A stretch of DNA of 64,000 nucleotides, from assembly GCA_018398585.1 (NCBI GenBank), contig JAGTTD010000013.1, positions 12,561,237-12,625,236 of the forward strand. The letters are read 5' to 3'. The DNA comes from Simmondsia chinensis (taxonomy: Eukaryota > Streptophyta > Magnoliopsida > Caryophyllales > Simmondsiaceae). How positions within the stretch are numbered: position 1 is the first letter of the stretch; each line of letters opens with the position of its first letter. The position numbers and the translations under genes are program-made. The notes beneath the pieces were generated by a model. It ran no database searches, was not told where the DNA came from, and saw nothing but the letters and a program-made list of their open reading frames with translations. This document shows positions 32,583-44,130 of this stretch, piece after piece.

Positions 32583-34070
32583 TTAAGTAAGTCCAGGAAC
32601 CAAAAGTACTTTAGAAAGAGTTAAATCGCGCGTGGGAGCACGCAGTTTTGAAGTGCCAACATGTGTAACAGGTAATAGAGATCCATTGCCAACCTGAATA
32701 AATTGAAAACCAGAGTAAGGAGAAATATTTTGCAAAATACCTAGGTTTGGTGTCATATGGTTAGAAGCACCGGAGTCAGGGTACCAAGTAGGATCAACAG
32801 AATCTATTACCGACATGGTAGATAGTGAGTGGGAGAGGTCAGTATTGACATAGCAGTGTGGGCAAAGGGAGGCTGCATGACCGGCTTGATGGCAAATCTG
32901 ATAGAAAAGAGGCCCGGGACCAAGGATACCTTCGTGCGATGGACGCGGAGCAGGACCCGTGTTGCGGACCCATGATTGTGGTGCCGGCCGTGCTTGACCG
33001 TAAGGGTGTTGACCCGACCCCGAGTTTGGTTGACCGTATGTACCACCACGACCTCTTTGACGGTTGGAGTTAAGCCCACGACTCTTGCGCCCACGCCCAC
33101 CACGACCCCGATTCTGACCCGAGGTGTCAGGCAGGTGTCCCGCGGCAGCGAGGGCGTGCGCATGTTCATGGGACCGAGCATGAATGCAGGACAAAGCAGC
33201 TTCTTCATCCAAGAAGGCCATCTTAAGTCGTTCAAATGAGAGATCATGGGAGGACTGACGAGTAAATGTGTTAAAAGCAGCATACTCCGGCGGGAGACCA
33301 AAAAGAGCATAGTGCATCAATTCTCGATTAGAGACCGAGGAGTCAATGGCTGCCAGGTCATCGGCAATTGTTTTGAGTTTAGTGAGGTAAGCGGTCATAG
33401 TTTTGTTATCTTTACGCAAAGTAACCAGTTGGGATTGGAGGTCAAATTCCTTGGCAAGGGAGTCGTCCCTAAAGCGTTTGGCCGGGGCATCCCACATAGC
33501 TTTGGATGTGGGGTGAAAAATAACATCATTGAGTACCTACCGGGCAAGAAATGCAGAGAGACAAGCCCTAATGCTTTGGTCTACACAAGACTAGGTTTGA
33601 AAATCTGGATTGGAAATAAAGATACCTATTGGTGTTTGAATTTAAGTGGGAGGACAAGGGAGAGTACCATCAACAAAACCCATGAGACGATGGGCACGTA
33701 GTAACATAGAAACTTGTTCTCTCCTGGTTGTATAATCAGTAGGGTTTTCTAGTTTGATAGTTACGAGGCTCGTAATAGAGGATGTGGGAAGTAGATTTAC
33801 AGGAGGAGCGAGCGGTAGGTAAGATGACCCAGGGAAAGGAGTAGGGATACTATATTGAGAGCCAGAGTAACCTAGTTGAAAAGGAGGAAGGGAGGTACCA
33901 ATGTTTTACATCGAGAAGGGGGGTCCCGATGTGGGGGAAGGCTCGAGCCCAAGGGTTGGCGGTTGTAGAATAGTGGTGCTGGTGGTTTTGGTGACGTCGG
34001 GCATGGGCGACAGGAGGGAGGGAGACTGAGGCTGGGTGAGGGACGACGGGGGGTTGGGATTGGCTGCCAT
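32583..34070 (-). pseudogene. Copia gag-protease (K)
   Basis: Start ATG at 34070 (minus); the first 190 codons are disturbed by stops and frameshifts, with 33497-32583 an intact 304-codon stretch. Capsid part: AKEFDLQSQLVTLRKDNKTM, LTKLKTIADDLAAI, ALFGLPPEYAAFNTF and DLSFERLKMAFLDEE. A Gly/Arg-rich basic segment follows, then the zinc knuckle region (CHQAGHAASLC, with its first Cys changed to Tyr) and the protease WYPDSGASNHMT. The stop at 32583 lies between protease and pre-integrase, where a functional copia protein would read through. Dead copy; 33498-34070 is gag in mixed frames. Confidence 0.85.
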
Positions 34071-34280
34071 AACTTCGATCAACCGAGAATATCACACTAT
34101 GCACATTGTGTAGTCACCACAAGAGGGAGAAAACCCACGTACCGGAGGGGAGAAGGGGAGCAGCGCCCGAGGCGGCAGTGCGGCGTCGTGACAGTGGCGG
34201 CACTAGCCAATCTAAGGCATGAGAGAGGGGACGGTGTCGGTAGGGTATAGGTTTCTTTTTTTTTTTTGTTGGTTTGATAT

Positions 34281-34292
34281 GCTCTGATACCA
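34281..34292 (-). promoter_or_regulatory. Primer-binding site, element K
   Basis: Minus strand exact TGGTATCAGAGC directly after the LTR end. Confidence 0.9.
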
Positions 34293-34424
34293 TGTGAGAT
34301 AATAGTTTAGGGAAGCATATCCAATAGGATTTTTGAGGCACATATATATAATAATATGAATACAGAATATACAGATAAATACAGATCAGGGATATTATCC
34401 TAAGAGATATTATCCTAATACACA
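34293..34424 (-). repeat. 5' LTR of element K (132 bp)
   Basis: Plus strand tgtgagataatag to cctaatacaca. Ends are perfect TG...CA and the primer site abuts. Contains a repeated gatattatcct word. Confidence 0.8.
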
Positions 34425-34529
34425 TAAACAGTAATTTAAAAAAAATTTAATTTATTTACATTAGTTTAAGATTTTCCCTATTTTCTATTTTTAATTTTAT
34501 TTTTAAAAAAATATTAAATATCATTGGAG

Positions 34530-34870
34530 ACAGCAAAGTCGTTTCAAAGTCATCTCAAAATTTGAGATTAAATTTCAGTTGACATTGCCGTCCCTAAATT
34601 TTAAAATTAGACGAAAATTTTGTCTCAAATTTGAGATGACTTGGGGACCAAACTTGCCATCTGAAACCTGAAATTTCAAATGAATTTGCAATGGTTTTGA
34701 TACGCCACTTTTTCATTTCAAATTTTAGTTAAAAATTCATCTCAATTTCATTTCTGATTTTTTGTTTTCGAAACCGTTCCAGAGCCATCACTAATTTGTT
34801 TCACAATCATACGCTTTTTACAACAAATTTTATCGTCTCAAATTTTGGACTCGAATTTAATATTTTCTTG
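34530..34870. repeat. GAGAC/GTCTC-rich DNA-transposon-like end (second copy type)
   Basis: Words such as ggagacagc, tctcaaaatttgagatt, gtctcaaatttgagatgac and cgtctcaaattttgg; several are short palindromes around aaatttgaga. Related in style to 3690-3930. No target duplication seen. Confidence 0.4.
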
Positions 34871-36027
34871 CAGCTATGAAAAAGTTTGTTTATATTTAAA
34901 ATGATTTAAATATTTAAATAAGCTTTAAGCTAATTTTAAATTAAAAAAGTAAAATTCCTAAATCTCTCAATAAATAACATTAAAGTTCAAAAATTTAGAA
35001 TATTATAATTTTTGTTTTAAATTATTTAAAATTTTGAAAAATTTAAGATTAGTTTAAATGTAAATGACCCATTTTAACCTTAGTTAAATGATTTTTTGAG
35101 TGTCGCATTATCGTAATTTAACGGAACACTACCGGAGTTATGGGATTGGTACCTGGAAAAGAAAAAGCTACCAAAATTCGGATAGTTAAAGAACATTTAA
35201 AAAAACTCAGAGTATCTAAATCAATTTTTAAAGATATTTTTAGTTATTTCATAGGTCTTTATAAAATTTGTAGTAGGGATCAAATTGATTTAGTTAATGG
35301 TTCAAGGTACTAGTGATTTTAATCAACTGTTTGGGGAACATCTTTGATAAAATTAAAAATTCGAGTGATTACTTGATCTTGAGCAATATTCTCTAGGATA
35401 TTTATCTTAAATAATCTAGCTATGTATAATTTCATAATTTCTTCGCCTCTTCCTCTTATTTCATAGGCCAAACAATCACAAGTTACAAGTAATTAAAAAA
35501 ACTAAAAACAATGAAATGAAAAAGAAGTTAACCACTTAAAATGCCAAGTAATAAAAAAAATAAAGGTATAATACAGATAAGATTTGGCTACAATCTAAGT
35601 ATGAATCAAATAACAATGAAAATGCAAACATTATCTTATAAAAATACTTAATTTTTTTGAACATTGTATAAAAATACTTAATTATTACCTTCTTTTTTGA
35701 ACACTATAATTATTACCTTCAAAAACACTAAATTCTTATCAAGTTCATTATTATTTTAAACTATCTTAACTCTTATCCAATACCGTCAATTACCTTTGAA
35801 ATTCTAAAGATTGCTTTTAGAACCTCAATATGGCATTGGCATCCCACGAAAAGAAACTTTAAAAGACAACGGAATGTCCAAAGTATGAGAAATCCAAGCA
35901 AACACCTACAAATTTAATTTCATTTTTAAAAGATAGAATCTTTACCTCTTTTTCTTTAATATACAAGCAGTAAGTAGCATGATAGCAACCAAGATAGGAT
36001 CCTATTCAAAACAATCAACCTATCACA
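34871..36027. other. AT-rich spacer, nothing recognised
   Basis: Only an imperfect doubled phrase (aaaaatacttaatt...ttttttgaacat) at 35640-35715 stands out. Confidence 0.5.
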
Positions 36028-36360
36028 AATGCAACACAATCCAACACACAATCTCGGTACTAAGGCCTACGGGATAGCTAGATTGCTAACCCATTGTATA
36101 TATATATTGAATAGTATAGTGATTAAAAGTATGTAGAGAAGGGGAAGAAATGGAATAAAAAGATAGGGAAAGGTAGAGAGAGAAACAGCGCACGCGGGAG
36201 CAGGGGGAGAAAGAGGGGTTGCCAAGCACAATGATCTTGCATAAAGTAAATATCCTAGCTACCTTAGATATTTATTGGATAGGACGCCCCTAGGGCTGAC
36301 ATGGCATGGACGTATGACGTGACAGCTGACGAGGCAGGTGACCTGGCATGGTTTGCATCA
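36028..36360 (-). repeat. 3' LTR of chromovirus-like fragment J (left end uncertain)
   Basis: Right edge is clear: minus strand polypurine tract ggaggggggtat-like sequence (36361-36375) followed by TGATGCAAACC. The left edge is a guess at 36028, as no second copy exists here. Confidence 0.55.
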
Positions 36361-36369
36361 ATACCCCCT

Positions 36370-37292
36370 CCTGGACCAGACCCTTGTCCACAGGGGTTGA
36401 AGTGTGGAAAACAGAGCTAAAGGTCATGGAAGAATTCCCAAGTGGCATCCTCGGGTGAACGATCTTGCCATTGTATCACCACTTGAGTGGCAGCAATGCG
36501 ACGCCTGGAAACCAACCTTTAACCAGAATGTGCTCAGGTTGGGGCGAAACCGGAGCTAGCGGCCAAGTTAAGGGTAACGGAGTGGAGGTGGCAGGGACTT
36601 GGCGGCATCATTTGAGGAGAGAAACATGGCCTATGTTGTGGATGGCGGCGTGTGCTAGGAGTTCTATTTTATAGGTGACTGGCCAAATTCGATCGAGGAT
36701 CCAGAAAGGTCCATAATATTGTAGAGCGAGCTTTTGAAATTTGTGGTAGGCAACGCTCTGTTGGCGGTAGCTCTGCAGCTTATGCCAGATATATTCTCCA
36801 ATTTGGAACTCACGGTCTGTATGTCGACAATTTACTTGTTGCTTCATCCGATTCTGGGCATGGTGCAAGTGATGCTTGAGATGCCTGATAGATTCTTCCC
36901 TGGTAGTTAGGTTGTGATCAACTGCCTCTTCTGCAGATTTGCCTCGAAGGTAAGGGAGGTGAATTGGCAGGAGCTGGCCTTAAAGGATTTCGTATAGCGA
37001 AGCTTGGGATGCATTATGGAAAGTGATGTTGTAACGCCAATCTACCAGAGGGAGCCAATGGCGCTAGTTGCGGGAGCATTCACCCGTCATGAATCCAAGG
37101 TAAGTTTTGAAGGCACCTTTTGAGCACCTTCGTCTGTCCGTCCGACTGAGGGTGGTAGGATGAAGAAAGGTTTAGCTGGGACCCGAGGTGGTTGAATAGC
37201 TCTTTCCATAATGTGCTAACAAAGATCGGGTCTCGATTGCTGACGATGGAGTCTAGAAGTTCGTGCGGCCGATATATCTGACATAAGAACAA
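36370..37292 (-). pseudogene. Chromovirus integrase end with chromodomain (J)
   Basis: Minus strand. Integrase core part from 37292: IYRPHELLDSIVSNRDPIF with the second catalytic Asp, then SSSYHPQSDGQTK, where the catalytic Glu expected after DGQT is Lys. A gap with frameshifts follows, then the C-terminal domain 36868-36608 (KLQSYRQQSV, LALQYYGPFWILDRI, IHNIGHVSLLK). The chromodomain can be read at about 36545-36400 in another frame (ATQVVIQWQDRSPEDATWEF), which places it among chromoviruses. Everything upstream of the integrase core is lost at about 37292. Confidence 0.8.
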
Positions 37293-37633
37293 TTGAGCAA
37301 CATTGGCGGCAGAGTACAGATGGCAAAGAGCATGTGATATGCATCATATATGAGTATTTTATTTCGTATTCCTACAATATATTCGGCTTTTATATAGGTG
37401 TTTTGTTGTAATCTAGATACATTTTGGCTTAGAGTGCAATTGAGCAAACAAAAGTTGTAAAGTGGCAGAATTAAGCATAATCAAGGTATATTTGAAGACT
37501 ACTTTGAGAAACCTGACCATTTGTGGAAAAGAATGACCAATCGGGTTGTAATTCGGTAACCCAAATAGATCTAGTGGATAGGTAATATATATTATATATT
37601 ATATAATATTTATATAATATTATATATTCATAT
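37293..37633. other. Unassigned spacer
   Basis: No coding or repeat signature beyond AT-rich palindromic words at 37580-37633. Confidence 0.5.
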
Positions 37634-38059
<426 letters not shown>

Positions 38060-38422
38060 TGTTAAGGATCAAGATGAATCTTGATCTTAACCTCGGAGAG
38101 AAAGAGAGGTAAGATGAGAAAAGAAGTGAAATAGATGAGAAAGATAGAGAGAGTTAGATAAGAAAGAGCAATTCAAAATATTATTTCCTTCATAAGAAAT
38201 AATTCTTACATGATAGCCTACTACTTAAAACAATACAATCAAGGACTAAACAATGAATCTAGACTTTTTACTTAACTACCAACAGACTTACAACAAAGAT
38301 CAGCCGCCAATATTGACCCAAAACAAGACTAACAAGGACTTAAGCAAAACTAACAACTGCCAACGATCTCCAACAGCCCTTCCCACTAAAAGCAGCCTTT
38401 AATTTGAATCCGGGACATGACA
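38060..38422 (-). repeat. 3' LTR of element F
   Basis: Plus strand tgttaaggatcaag to cgggacatgaca. Contains a perfect inverted pair, aggatcaagat...atcttgatctta, next to the end. Confidence 0.95.
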
Positions 38423-38529
38423 ATACCCTCCCCTTAAGCATATTCTTGCCTCAAGGATGTAGGGAAGGAAATTTAGACTTTACGAAGAACCAATTTTCTT
38501 ATGAAGCCTGCTCCTGACCCAGGTTTGCC

Positions 38530-39804
38530 TATTGGACCAGAACCTGCTTAACCCTTACACCCTGCTGCTGTACTTCACGATTGGCCAAGATCGCTTCAGG
38601 TTCTTGCACCAGAATCCCCTGCAAAGTGGCTTGAAGTAAAGCTGCTGCACAGGTTACTCCATCTGCAATATGTTTCTTAAGCAAAGAAACATGAAAAACT
38701 GGACGCACCAAACTGTCCAGAGGAAGTTCCAGCTTATAAGCTACCTTGCCAATCTTCTCTAAAACCTTGGAAGGACCATAATAACGAGCAGACAGCTTGA
38801 TGTTCTTGCGAATAATCATCAAGCTCTACCTATAAGGCTGTAATTTCAGATAAACAAGGTCTCCCACTTCAAAATTCTTGTCAGATCTTTTCTTGTCTGC
38901 GTAGAACTTCATCCTAGCTTGAGCAAGCTGAAGGTTATCTTTGAGCTGCCTAACCAATTGTCCCCTTTGACAGAGAAGCTCATTAACACCAGCTATATGT
39001 GAAACCATACCTTGGTCGATCAAGGGGGAGGGAGGTTCATACCCATACAAAGCTTTGAATGGTGTTGAGTCTAAAGAAGAATGTGAATGAGTATTGTATC
39101 AATACTCAGAAAGGGACAACCACCTATGCCAATGTTTGGGATGAGAGAATGTCATCCTTCTTAAGTACTGCTCAATACACTAATTAACTCTCTTTGTTTG
39201 GCCATCTGACTGTGGATGATAGGAAGAGCTCATAGCTAAAGTGTTATCCAACAATGGGAACAATTCACTCTAGAAATTGCTAGTAAACAACTTGCTCCTA
39301 TCTGATACAATTGATTGCAGAAGTCCATGAAGCTTATAGATATGATCTAGGAACAGCCTTGCTAACTTGTCAGCCGAAATTGGATGAGAGAGACATATGA
39401 AGTGACCAAACTTTGTAAAGCGATCTACACTACCCAAATGACTTCTCTGCCTTTGTACTTAGGCAAACCTTCAACAAAATCCATACTAATATGTGTCCAA
39501 GCCCCATCAGGTACTGGTAAGGGCTGCAGTAAGCCTTTATATGGAGCATGCTCAACCTTTATTTGCTGACAAACCTCACATTGCTGCACAAATTCTTGTA
39601 CTTCATTCTTCAACCCATGCCAATGGAAGTACTACTTGATCCTCATATAAGTCCCTTCCATTCCAAAATTCCCTCCCCAACGAGAATCATGAGAAGCCCT
39701 AATAACTTGCTTCCTTAACCCAGCTCCTTCACCAATGTAAATCTGTCCTTTAATTTGAATAATCACCTTACTCATTGTCAATTCTACATCAGGATCTTCA
39801 GGTG
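38530..39804 (-). pseudogene. Integrase of element F
   Basis: Continues pol after element A. Minus strand: HDSRWGGNFGMEGTYMRIK and CEVCQQIK make the HHCC zinc finger (one stop between). [21 protein letters not shown] gives the first catalytic Asp and [10 protein letters not shown] the second. SSSYHPQSDGQTKRVN shows Lys where the catalytic Glu belongs (GAG to AAG). The C-terminal part (MYGYEPPSPL, ARMKFYADKKRSDKNFEVGD, LSARYYGPSKVLEKIGKVAY, VFHVSLLKK) is well preserved, with a short tail in place of a full chromodomain (about 38690-38530). At least four stops. Inactive. Confidence 0.9.
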
Positions 39805-40220
39805 TGTTATGTTTGTGCTTAATTCACAAACGTAAGCTAGGATAAAGAGAATATGAGATGAGAAAGAATATAGAGTTTAGATGAGAGAAAGAAGGGAAAG
39901 AGATGAGAAAGTAGAGAGGATATCAAAGATATCAATTCATTCATCAAAGTTATAAGGTGACAAGCCTAAGCCTTCCTATTTATACTACTTACATGATATA
40001 TGGCCACCAACCACTCACTAAGCCGTCACTATTGACCGGCATTGACCACCTAAGCTTTAAACCTCACTTATTACATGACTTCACCAAAGCTTAAGCTACT
40101 AATTACAATATCACTAGCTATTACAATATCAACTAGCTATTACAACTCAATAGGCTCGATTCCACGCCTTATTACATTTATACTTTATTTCATATGCCCC
40201 CTACTATGAGAATCATAACA
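39805..40220 (-). repeat. 3' LTR of element A
   Basis: Similar to 43679-44125 but lacks about 30 bp present there (the stretch around gatctattacattgcatctaa). Confidence 0.95.
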
Positions 40221-40379
40221 ATACTCCCCCCTTTAAAAGATTCTTGTCCCCAAGAATCAAGAAGGAAGTTGAAGCTTGAAGAACCAATGCTACAATAGGA
40301 AAAACGAGCTAAACATCATAAGAGCCGCAGCAAACTTGGATGAAGAGCTGCAACCAGAATGCAGCAACATCTGAAGAAG

Positions 40380-40530
40380 CCTAAACACACCAGCAGCAGC
40401 AACTTAACCAATCAATCAACACATAAGCCTAAACACACCAGCAGCATGACAGCAACAGCACATCAGCAACAACAAGAGCACAACAGCAGCAGAAGAACAG
40501 CATACAGATTGCAGATCATCAGCAGCAGCA
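40380..40530 (+). repeat. CAG/CAACA-rich low-complexity stretch
   Basis: Repeated cagcagcagcaac and acaccagcagca words in the 3' untranslated part of element A; two ORFs here are products of the triplets. Confidence 0.7.
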
Positions 40531-40599
40531 CTCAGCATTAGCAACATTACACAACCCAAACTGAAAGCACACTCGTTGTCATTGCTGTCAACACTCGTC

Positions 40600-42720
40600 C
40601 GAAGGTCTACCCAGATCAAAGCACATCAGCTTGGCACCAATCACAGCTTCCATCTAGACTTTTAGTACCTGAACTTCTTTTTACCCAGCCCAAGCTTTCT
40701 CTTGCTGTTAGATGGCCTGAAATGCACATTAGTAGCTTGAGTCACGAGTTCCAATTGTCTCAACTACTTAAAGCCTTGAACTTCTTCACCTGGTTTAGGA
40801 GGAGGCTTGACATTCATGTTTGCACTTAGATAAATCAAAACTCCCTTTGAAAAAGGAAATAAATCATCCCGATCTTGCCGATCGGCATGCCGAAAGTGCG
40901 TTTTAGCTACTGGGATCTGATTTCTTGCTGATTTAACATGCTCTGCAGCAGTAACATCCAACTTATTCAGCTCACACAACCACTTACTGACCCAACTCAT
41001 GACATGCTCAACACATCCTTGATTGCTTTCCCATTGCATCGAAGTTGCTGCAGAATCCCAAAAGCTAAGCAATGCAGTCCCGATGCAAATCACCAATGCT
41101 GCAGCTCCCCCTTTGTGATCTGTACAGCAGCCAATCTTGCCTCAAATGACCAAGCTTTGCTTTAATATCAACTAACACAAGCATAAGTAACAGATAAAAC
41201 AAATGGAGACACCAGCCAAGCTTTGCTTCCTTGCTGATTTCTTCACTGATTTTAGCAAGAGTTTTCCTCGATCCTGCGTTGATCTTTTCCACCAAAACAT
41301 TAAGGATATAGTGGAGCTTGTGCAAATGATTTTTCCACTCAAATCCATCACAACAAATCACCCCAAACAGATTCAGAATTCGGCTTTGTGCACTGCCATC
41401 ACAAGGAACCCAGTTTTGTTTGTTGTGGACCATGAAGTGCACTCTTGCAGCTCGAGTGCAACGTTTCAGCAAAAATTCGACTCCTCTGAGCTTCATATAG
41501 TCTTGAGAGTCTTCTCCCGGATCAGGAGGCAACTTATCACTAAATTTTGCACTTGGATAAGTCACAATTCTACTCAAAAGAAGGAATAGATCATGTCGAA
41601 CTTGCCGATCGGCATGCCGATAGTACATTTCAGCCACTCTACACTCATAATCTCTCACCCCACACAAGAGACCTTGCTCAACCTCCAAGATGATGTTGTT
41701 ATGGACCCAAGTTAACACACCATCATGCCCAAAAGTGAACTTAGACACACTCTGCACAGCATTTGGTGATACTGCCGCAGCAACAACTATCTTTTTAACA
41801 GGATGACATTGCTCAACAGAGAAAGTGCCTCCATTCTGCATATAAGCTTGCCATGGGATAATACTTAACAGGTTTGGAGATGATAGCAACGAAATCTCAG
41901 CAGTGGCATCAATTATTTTGGTTGGAATCACAAAATCTGCAGCAACTACCCCTTGTACACCAGCATACATAGCTTCAGCATATACATCAGTAGAAGCAGC
42001 AGTTTGAGTTAACTTTTGTTGATCATCAAACCTCATAGGTTGCAACACAACTTTATGCTTCAATTTCTTCTTTGGAATCTTCTTTGTTTCCCAAAATTCT
42101 TTCAATGGGTCGTTAAGATGATTCTTCTTCACTTTACTCTTTGCACTCTTTATCATTCCCATGACATGAAAATCGTATTCCCATTCCGGAAGCATGTCAT
42201 ACTGTGGCTCATCCTCTTCAAAATACTCTAACTCTAGCAAAGAGTCTTTATAAAGATCATCACGTTCAACCTTAGGTTCATCCAACTCTTGTTCATCAAC
42301 TACGTCATTACCTTGATCCAATTCTTCTTCAACCACATTAAGTGGCTCCACAATGTACACTTCAGCTACTGCGGAAGAGTTTGGCCTTCAACATTGTTCT
42401 TGAATCTCAGCTAATTTCACTTCATGTTCCTCCTTTTGCTGATCCCAGAACTTGTTAATCCTATCCATCAATTCTTGTGATTGACAAATGACTTGATCAG
42501 ATTTCTCCAATACAATCGGCTAAGCTTGTTGTTCTATGTTCACGTTGTTTTGCTGGTTCATTTTATATATCCATTCAGCATTAGATTTCTGGTGTTGATC
42601 AAGCATTGTCATCAACCAATCCGAAATTGTTGCATCACAACCATCCATAATCGCTCTTAAAATTTCACACTGAATGATTTTCAAGTTAACCGCAGCACCA
42701 AGTATTGTTAAGATCGACAA
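40600..42720 (-). pseudogene. Unknown long ORF of element A
   Basis: Function unknown. On the minus strand one frame runs from 42720 to 41065 (552 codons) with stops at 42522-42520 and about 42391, then shifts frame at about 41096 and goes on to about 40764 and weakly to 40600. It starts helical and polar, turns acidic (EELDQGNDVVDEQELDEPK), then has the block shared with B and D: LPEWEYDFHVMGM, KSKVKKNHLNDPLKEFW, VVLQPMRFDDQQKLTQ. Then come MYAGVQGVVAADFVIP and AEISLLSSPNLLS. A module with YRHADRQVRHDLF, YPSA and PPDPGEDSQ occurs twice (about 41680-41490 and, changed, 40990-40770 with FRHADRQDRDDLF, YLSAN and PPKPGEEVQ). FDLGRPSDE follows at about 40620. I see no zinc knuckle, DSG, RT or DDE motif. 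A captured host gene or a very divergent gag are the alternatives. Confidence 0.8.
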
Positions 42721-43664
42721 TTATCTGGATTTCAAGATCGGGTTTAAGGATCACCGCATATTCAAACCCTACTGACGAACTTCGAGCAGAGGAAGTTTGA
42801 ACAAACCCTAACTGCAATGTTAGTTGATTAATTCGACCTAAACTTCTGAATTAAGCTCGACTCAAGCTCGCCATCAAGTCCTCAACTCAATACCTAAAGC
42901 GAATTACACGAACGAAATCAGATTTCAACAATTTTCGTTTCTCTTTTCCACTGTTAGATTTTTGCCTATGTTGTCAGAGTTTCGCCTAAGCAAATCATGA
43001 CTCGATAACATATAATTCTCAAAAATTACCACAGATTCTGATGAATTTCCACCACTTCTAAGCTTGTCACCACAATTTCATTACAATTTAGCAAGAGAAG
43101 CAGATTTGAATTGAGTTTGAGCTTGCAGCTCTGAAACAGGTACCTCAACTTCAGTTTCAGAATTGTAGAATCTGATTAAACCTCAATTCAACTTGTTTCT
43201 GGTCCTTTGATGTTGATGAAATGCAGTGTGGATTAATTAACTCACTTGTAACCTCTTCGTCATCGATCAAATGAGTGATCGATCAACGACAATTAGCTCA
43301 GCACCACTTCTTCAGCGACTCAAACTTGCTTCAGCACTAAACTTCTTCAGCACATTGCTTGATCGATTCCTATAAATTTCAATCTGAATCTGCTTGAGGT
43401 TGAATATACTCAACAATACTGATCAATTGAACTTTTGTTCTATGTAATTCACTCAATTATCATCTCAACTGCAACACCTCTTAATCACTTGCTAAAAACT
43501 GGTGCAACAACTGCCAAAACCACTTCAAAATTCAGATTTGAATTTTGATCACCAAATCTGAACTAAATTTGTAACACAATTGTTTTTATTGATTGATTGC
43601 AATACAATTAATCGTATTTTGTAATTTCTTTTCGGATACGAGCTTGATTCGGAAGCCAAACCTG

Positions 43665-43676
43665 GCTCTGATACCA
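43665..43676 (-). promoter_or_regulatory. Primer-binding site, element A
   Basis: Minus strand exact TGGTATCAGAGC, two bases from the LTR. Confidence 0.95.
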
Positions 43677-43678
43677 AT

Positions 43679-44125
43679 TGTTACGTTTGTGCTTAATTCA
43701 CAAACGTAAGCTAGGATAAAGAGAATATGAGAAGAGAAAGAATATAGAGTTTAGATGAGAGAAAGAAGGGAAAGAGATGAGAAAGTAGAGAGGATATCAA
43801 AGATATCAATTCATTCATCAAAGTTGTAAGATTACAAGCCTTTAAGCCTTCCTATTTATACTACTTACATGATATGATCTATTACATTGCATCTAACTCA
43901 TGCTATAGCCACCAACCACTCACTAAGCCGTCACTATTGATGGGCATTGACCACCTAAGCTCTAGACCTCACTTATTACATGACTGCACCAAAGCTTAAG
44001 CTACTAATTACAATATCACTAGCTGTTACAAGATCAACTAGCTATTACAACTCAATAGGCTCGATTCCACGCCTTATTACATTTATACTTTATTTCATAT
44101 GCCCCCTACTATGAGAATCATAACA
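43679..44125 (-). repeat. 5' LTR of element A
   Basis: TG...CA ends, TATA-like tataaatag on the minus strand at about 43860. Same family as the LTR at 50795-51255. Confidence 0.95.
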
Positions 44126-44130
44126 AGGTG

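Larger units (their letters stand above)
32310..34424 (-). mobile_element. Ty1/copia relic with a 132-bp LTR (K, proximal part)
   Basis: Read on the minus strand: LTR 34424-34293, primer-binding site 34292-34281, gag-protease 34070-32583, pre-integrase 32563-32315, then element L, then the integrase scrap 29313-29056. The LTR (TGTGTATTAGGATAA ... TTATCTCACA) is very short for copia. The downstream half of pol and the second LTR are missing. Confidence 0.85.
39805..44125 (-). mobile_element. LTR element A with unknown ORF, no gag-pol
   Basis: LTRs 39805-40220 and 43679-44125 (TGTTA...TAACA); perfect target duplication AGGTG at 39800-39804 and 44126-44130; primer-binding site TGGTATCAGAGC on the minus strand at 43676-43665; polypurine tract aaaggggggagtat at about 40234-40221. 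The 3.4-kb interior has a leader of about 940 bp and one long reading frame of unknown function. It belongs to the same family as B (51480-62538) and D (50795 on). No retroviral enzyme motif occurs in any frame. It sits between RNase H and integrase of element F. Confidence 0.95.

Noticed and set aside
32807..33310. 167-codon minus-strand frame overlapping copia gag
   Set aside because: Alternate-frame shadow of the Gly/Arg-rich gag segment.
40416..40619. Ala/Cys-rich minus-strand frame
   Set aside because: CAG/GCT triplet tract in the 3' part of element A.
41203..41589. 128-codon plus-strand frame
   Set aside because: Antisense to the conserved ORF of element A.
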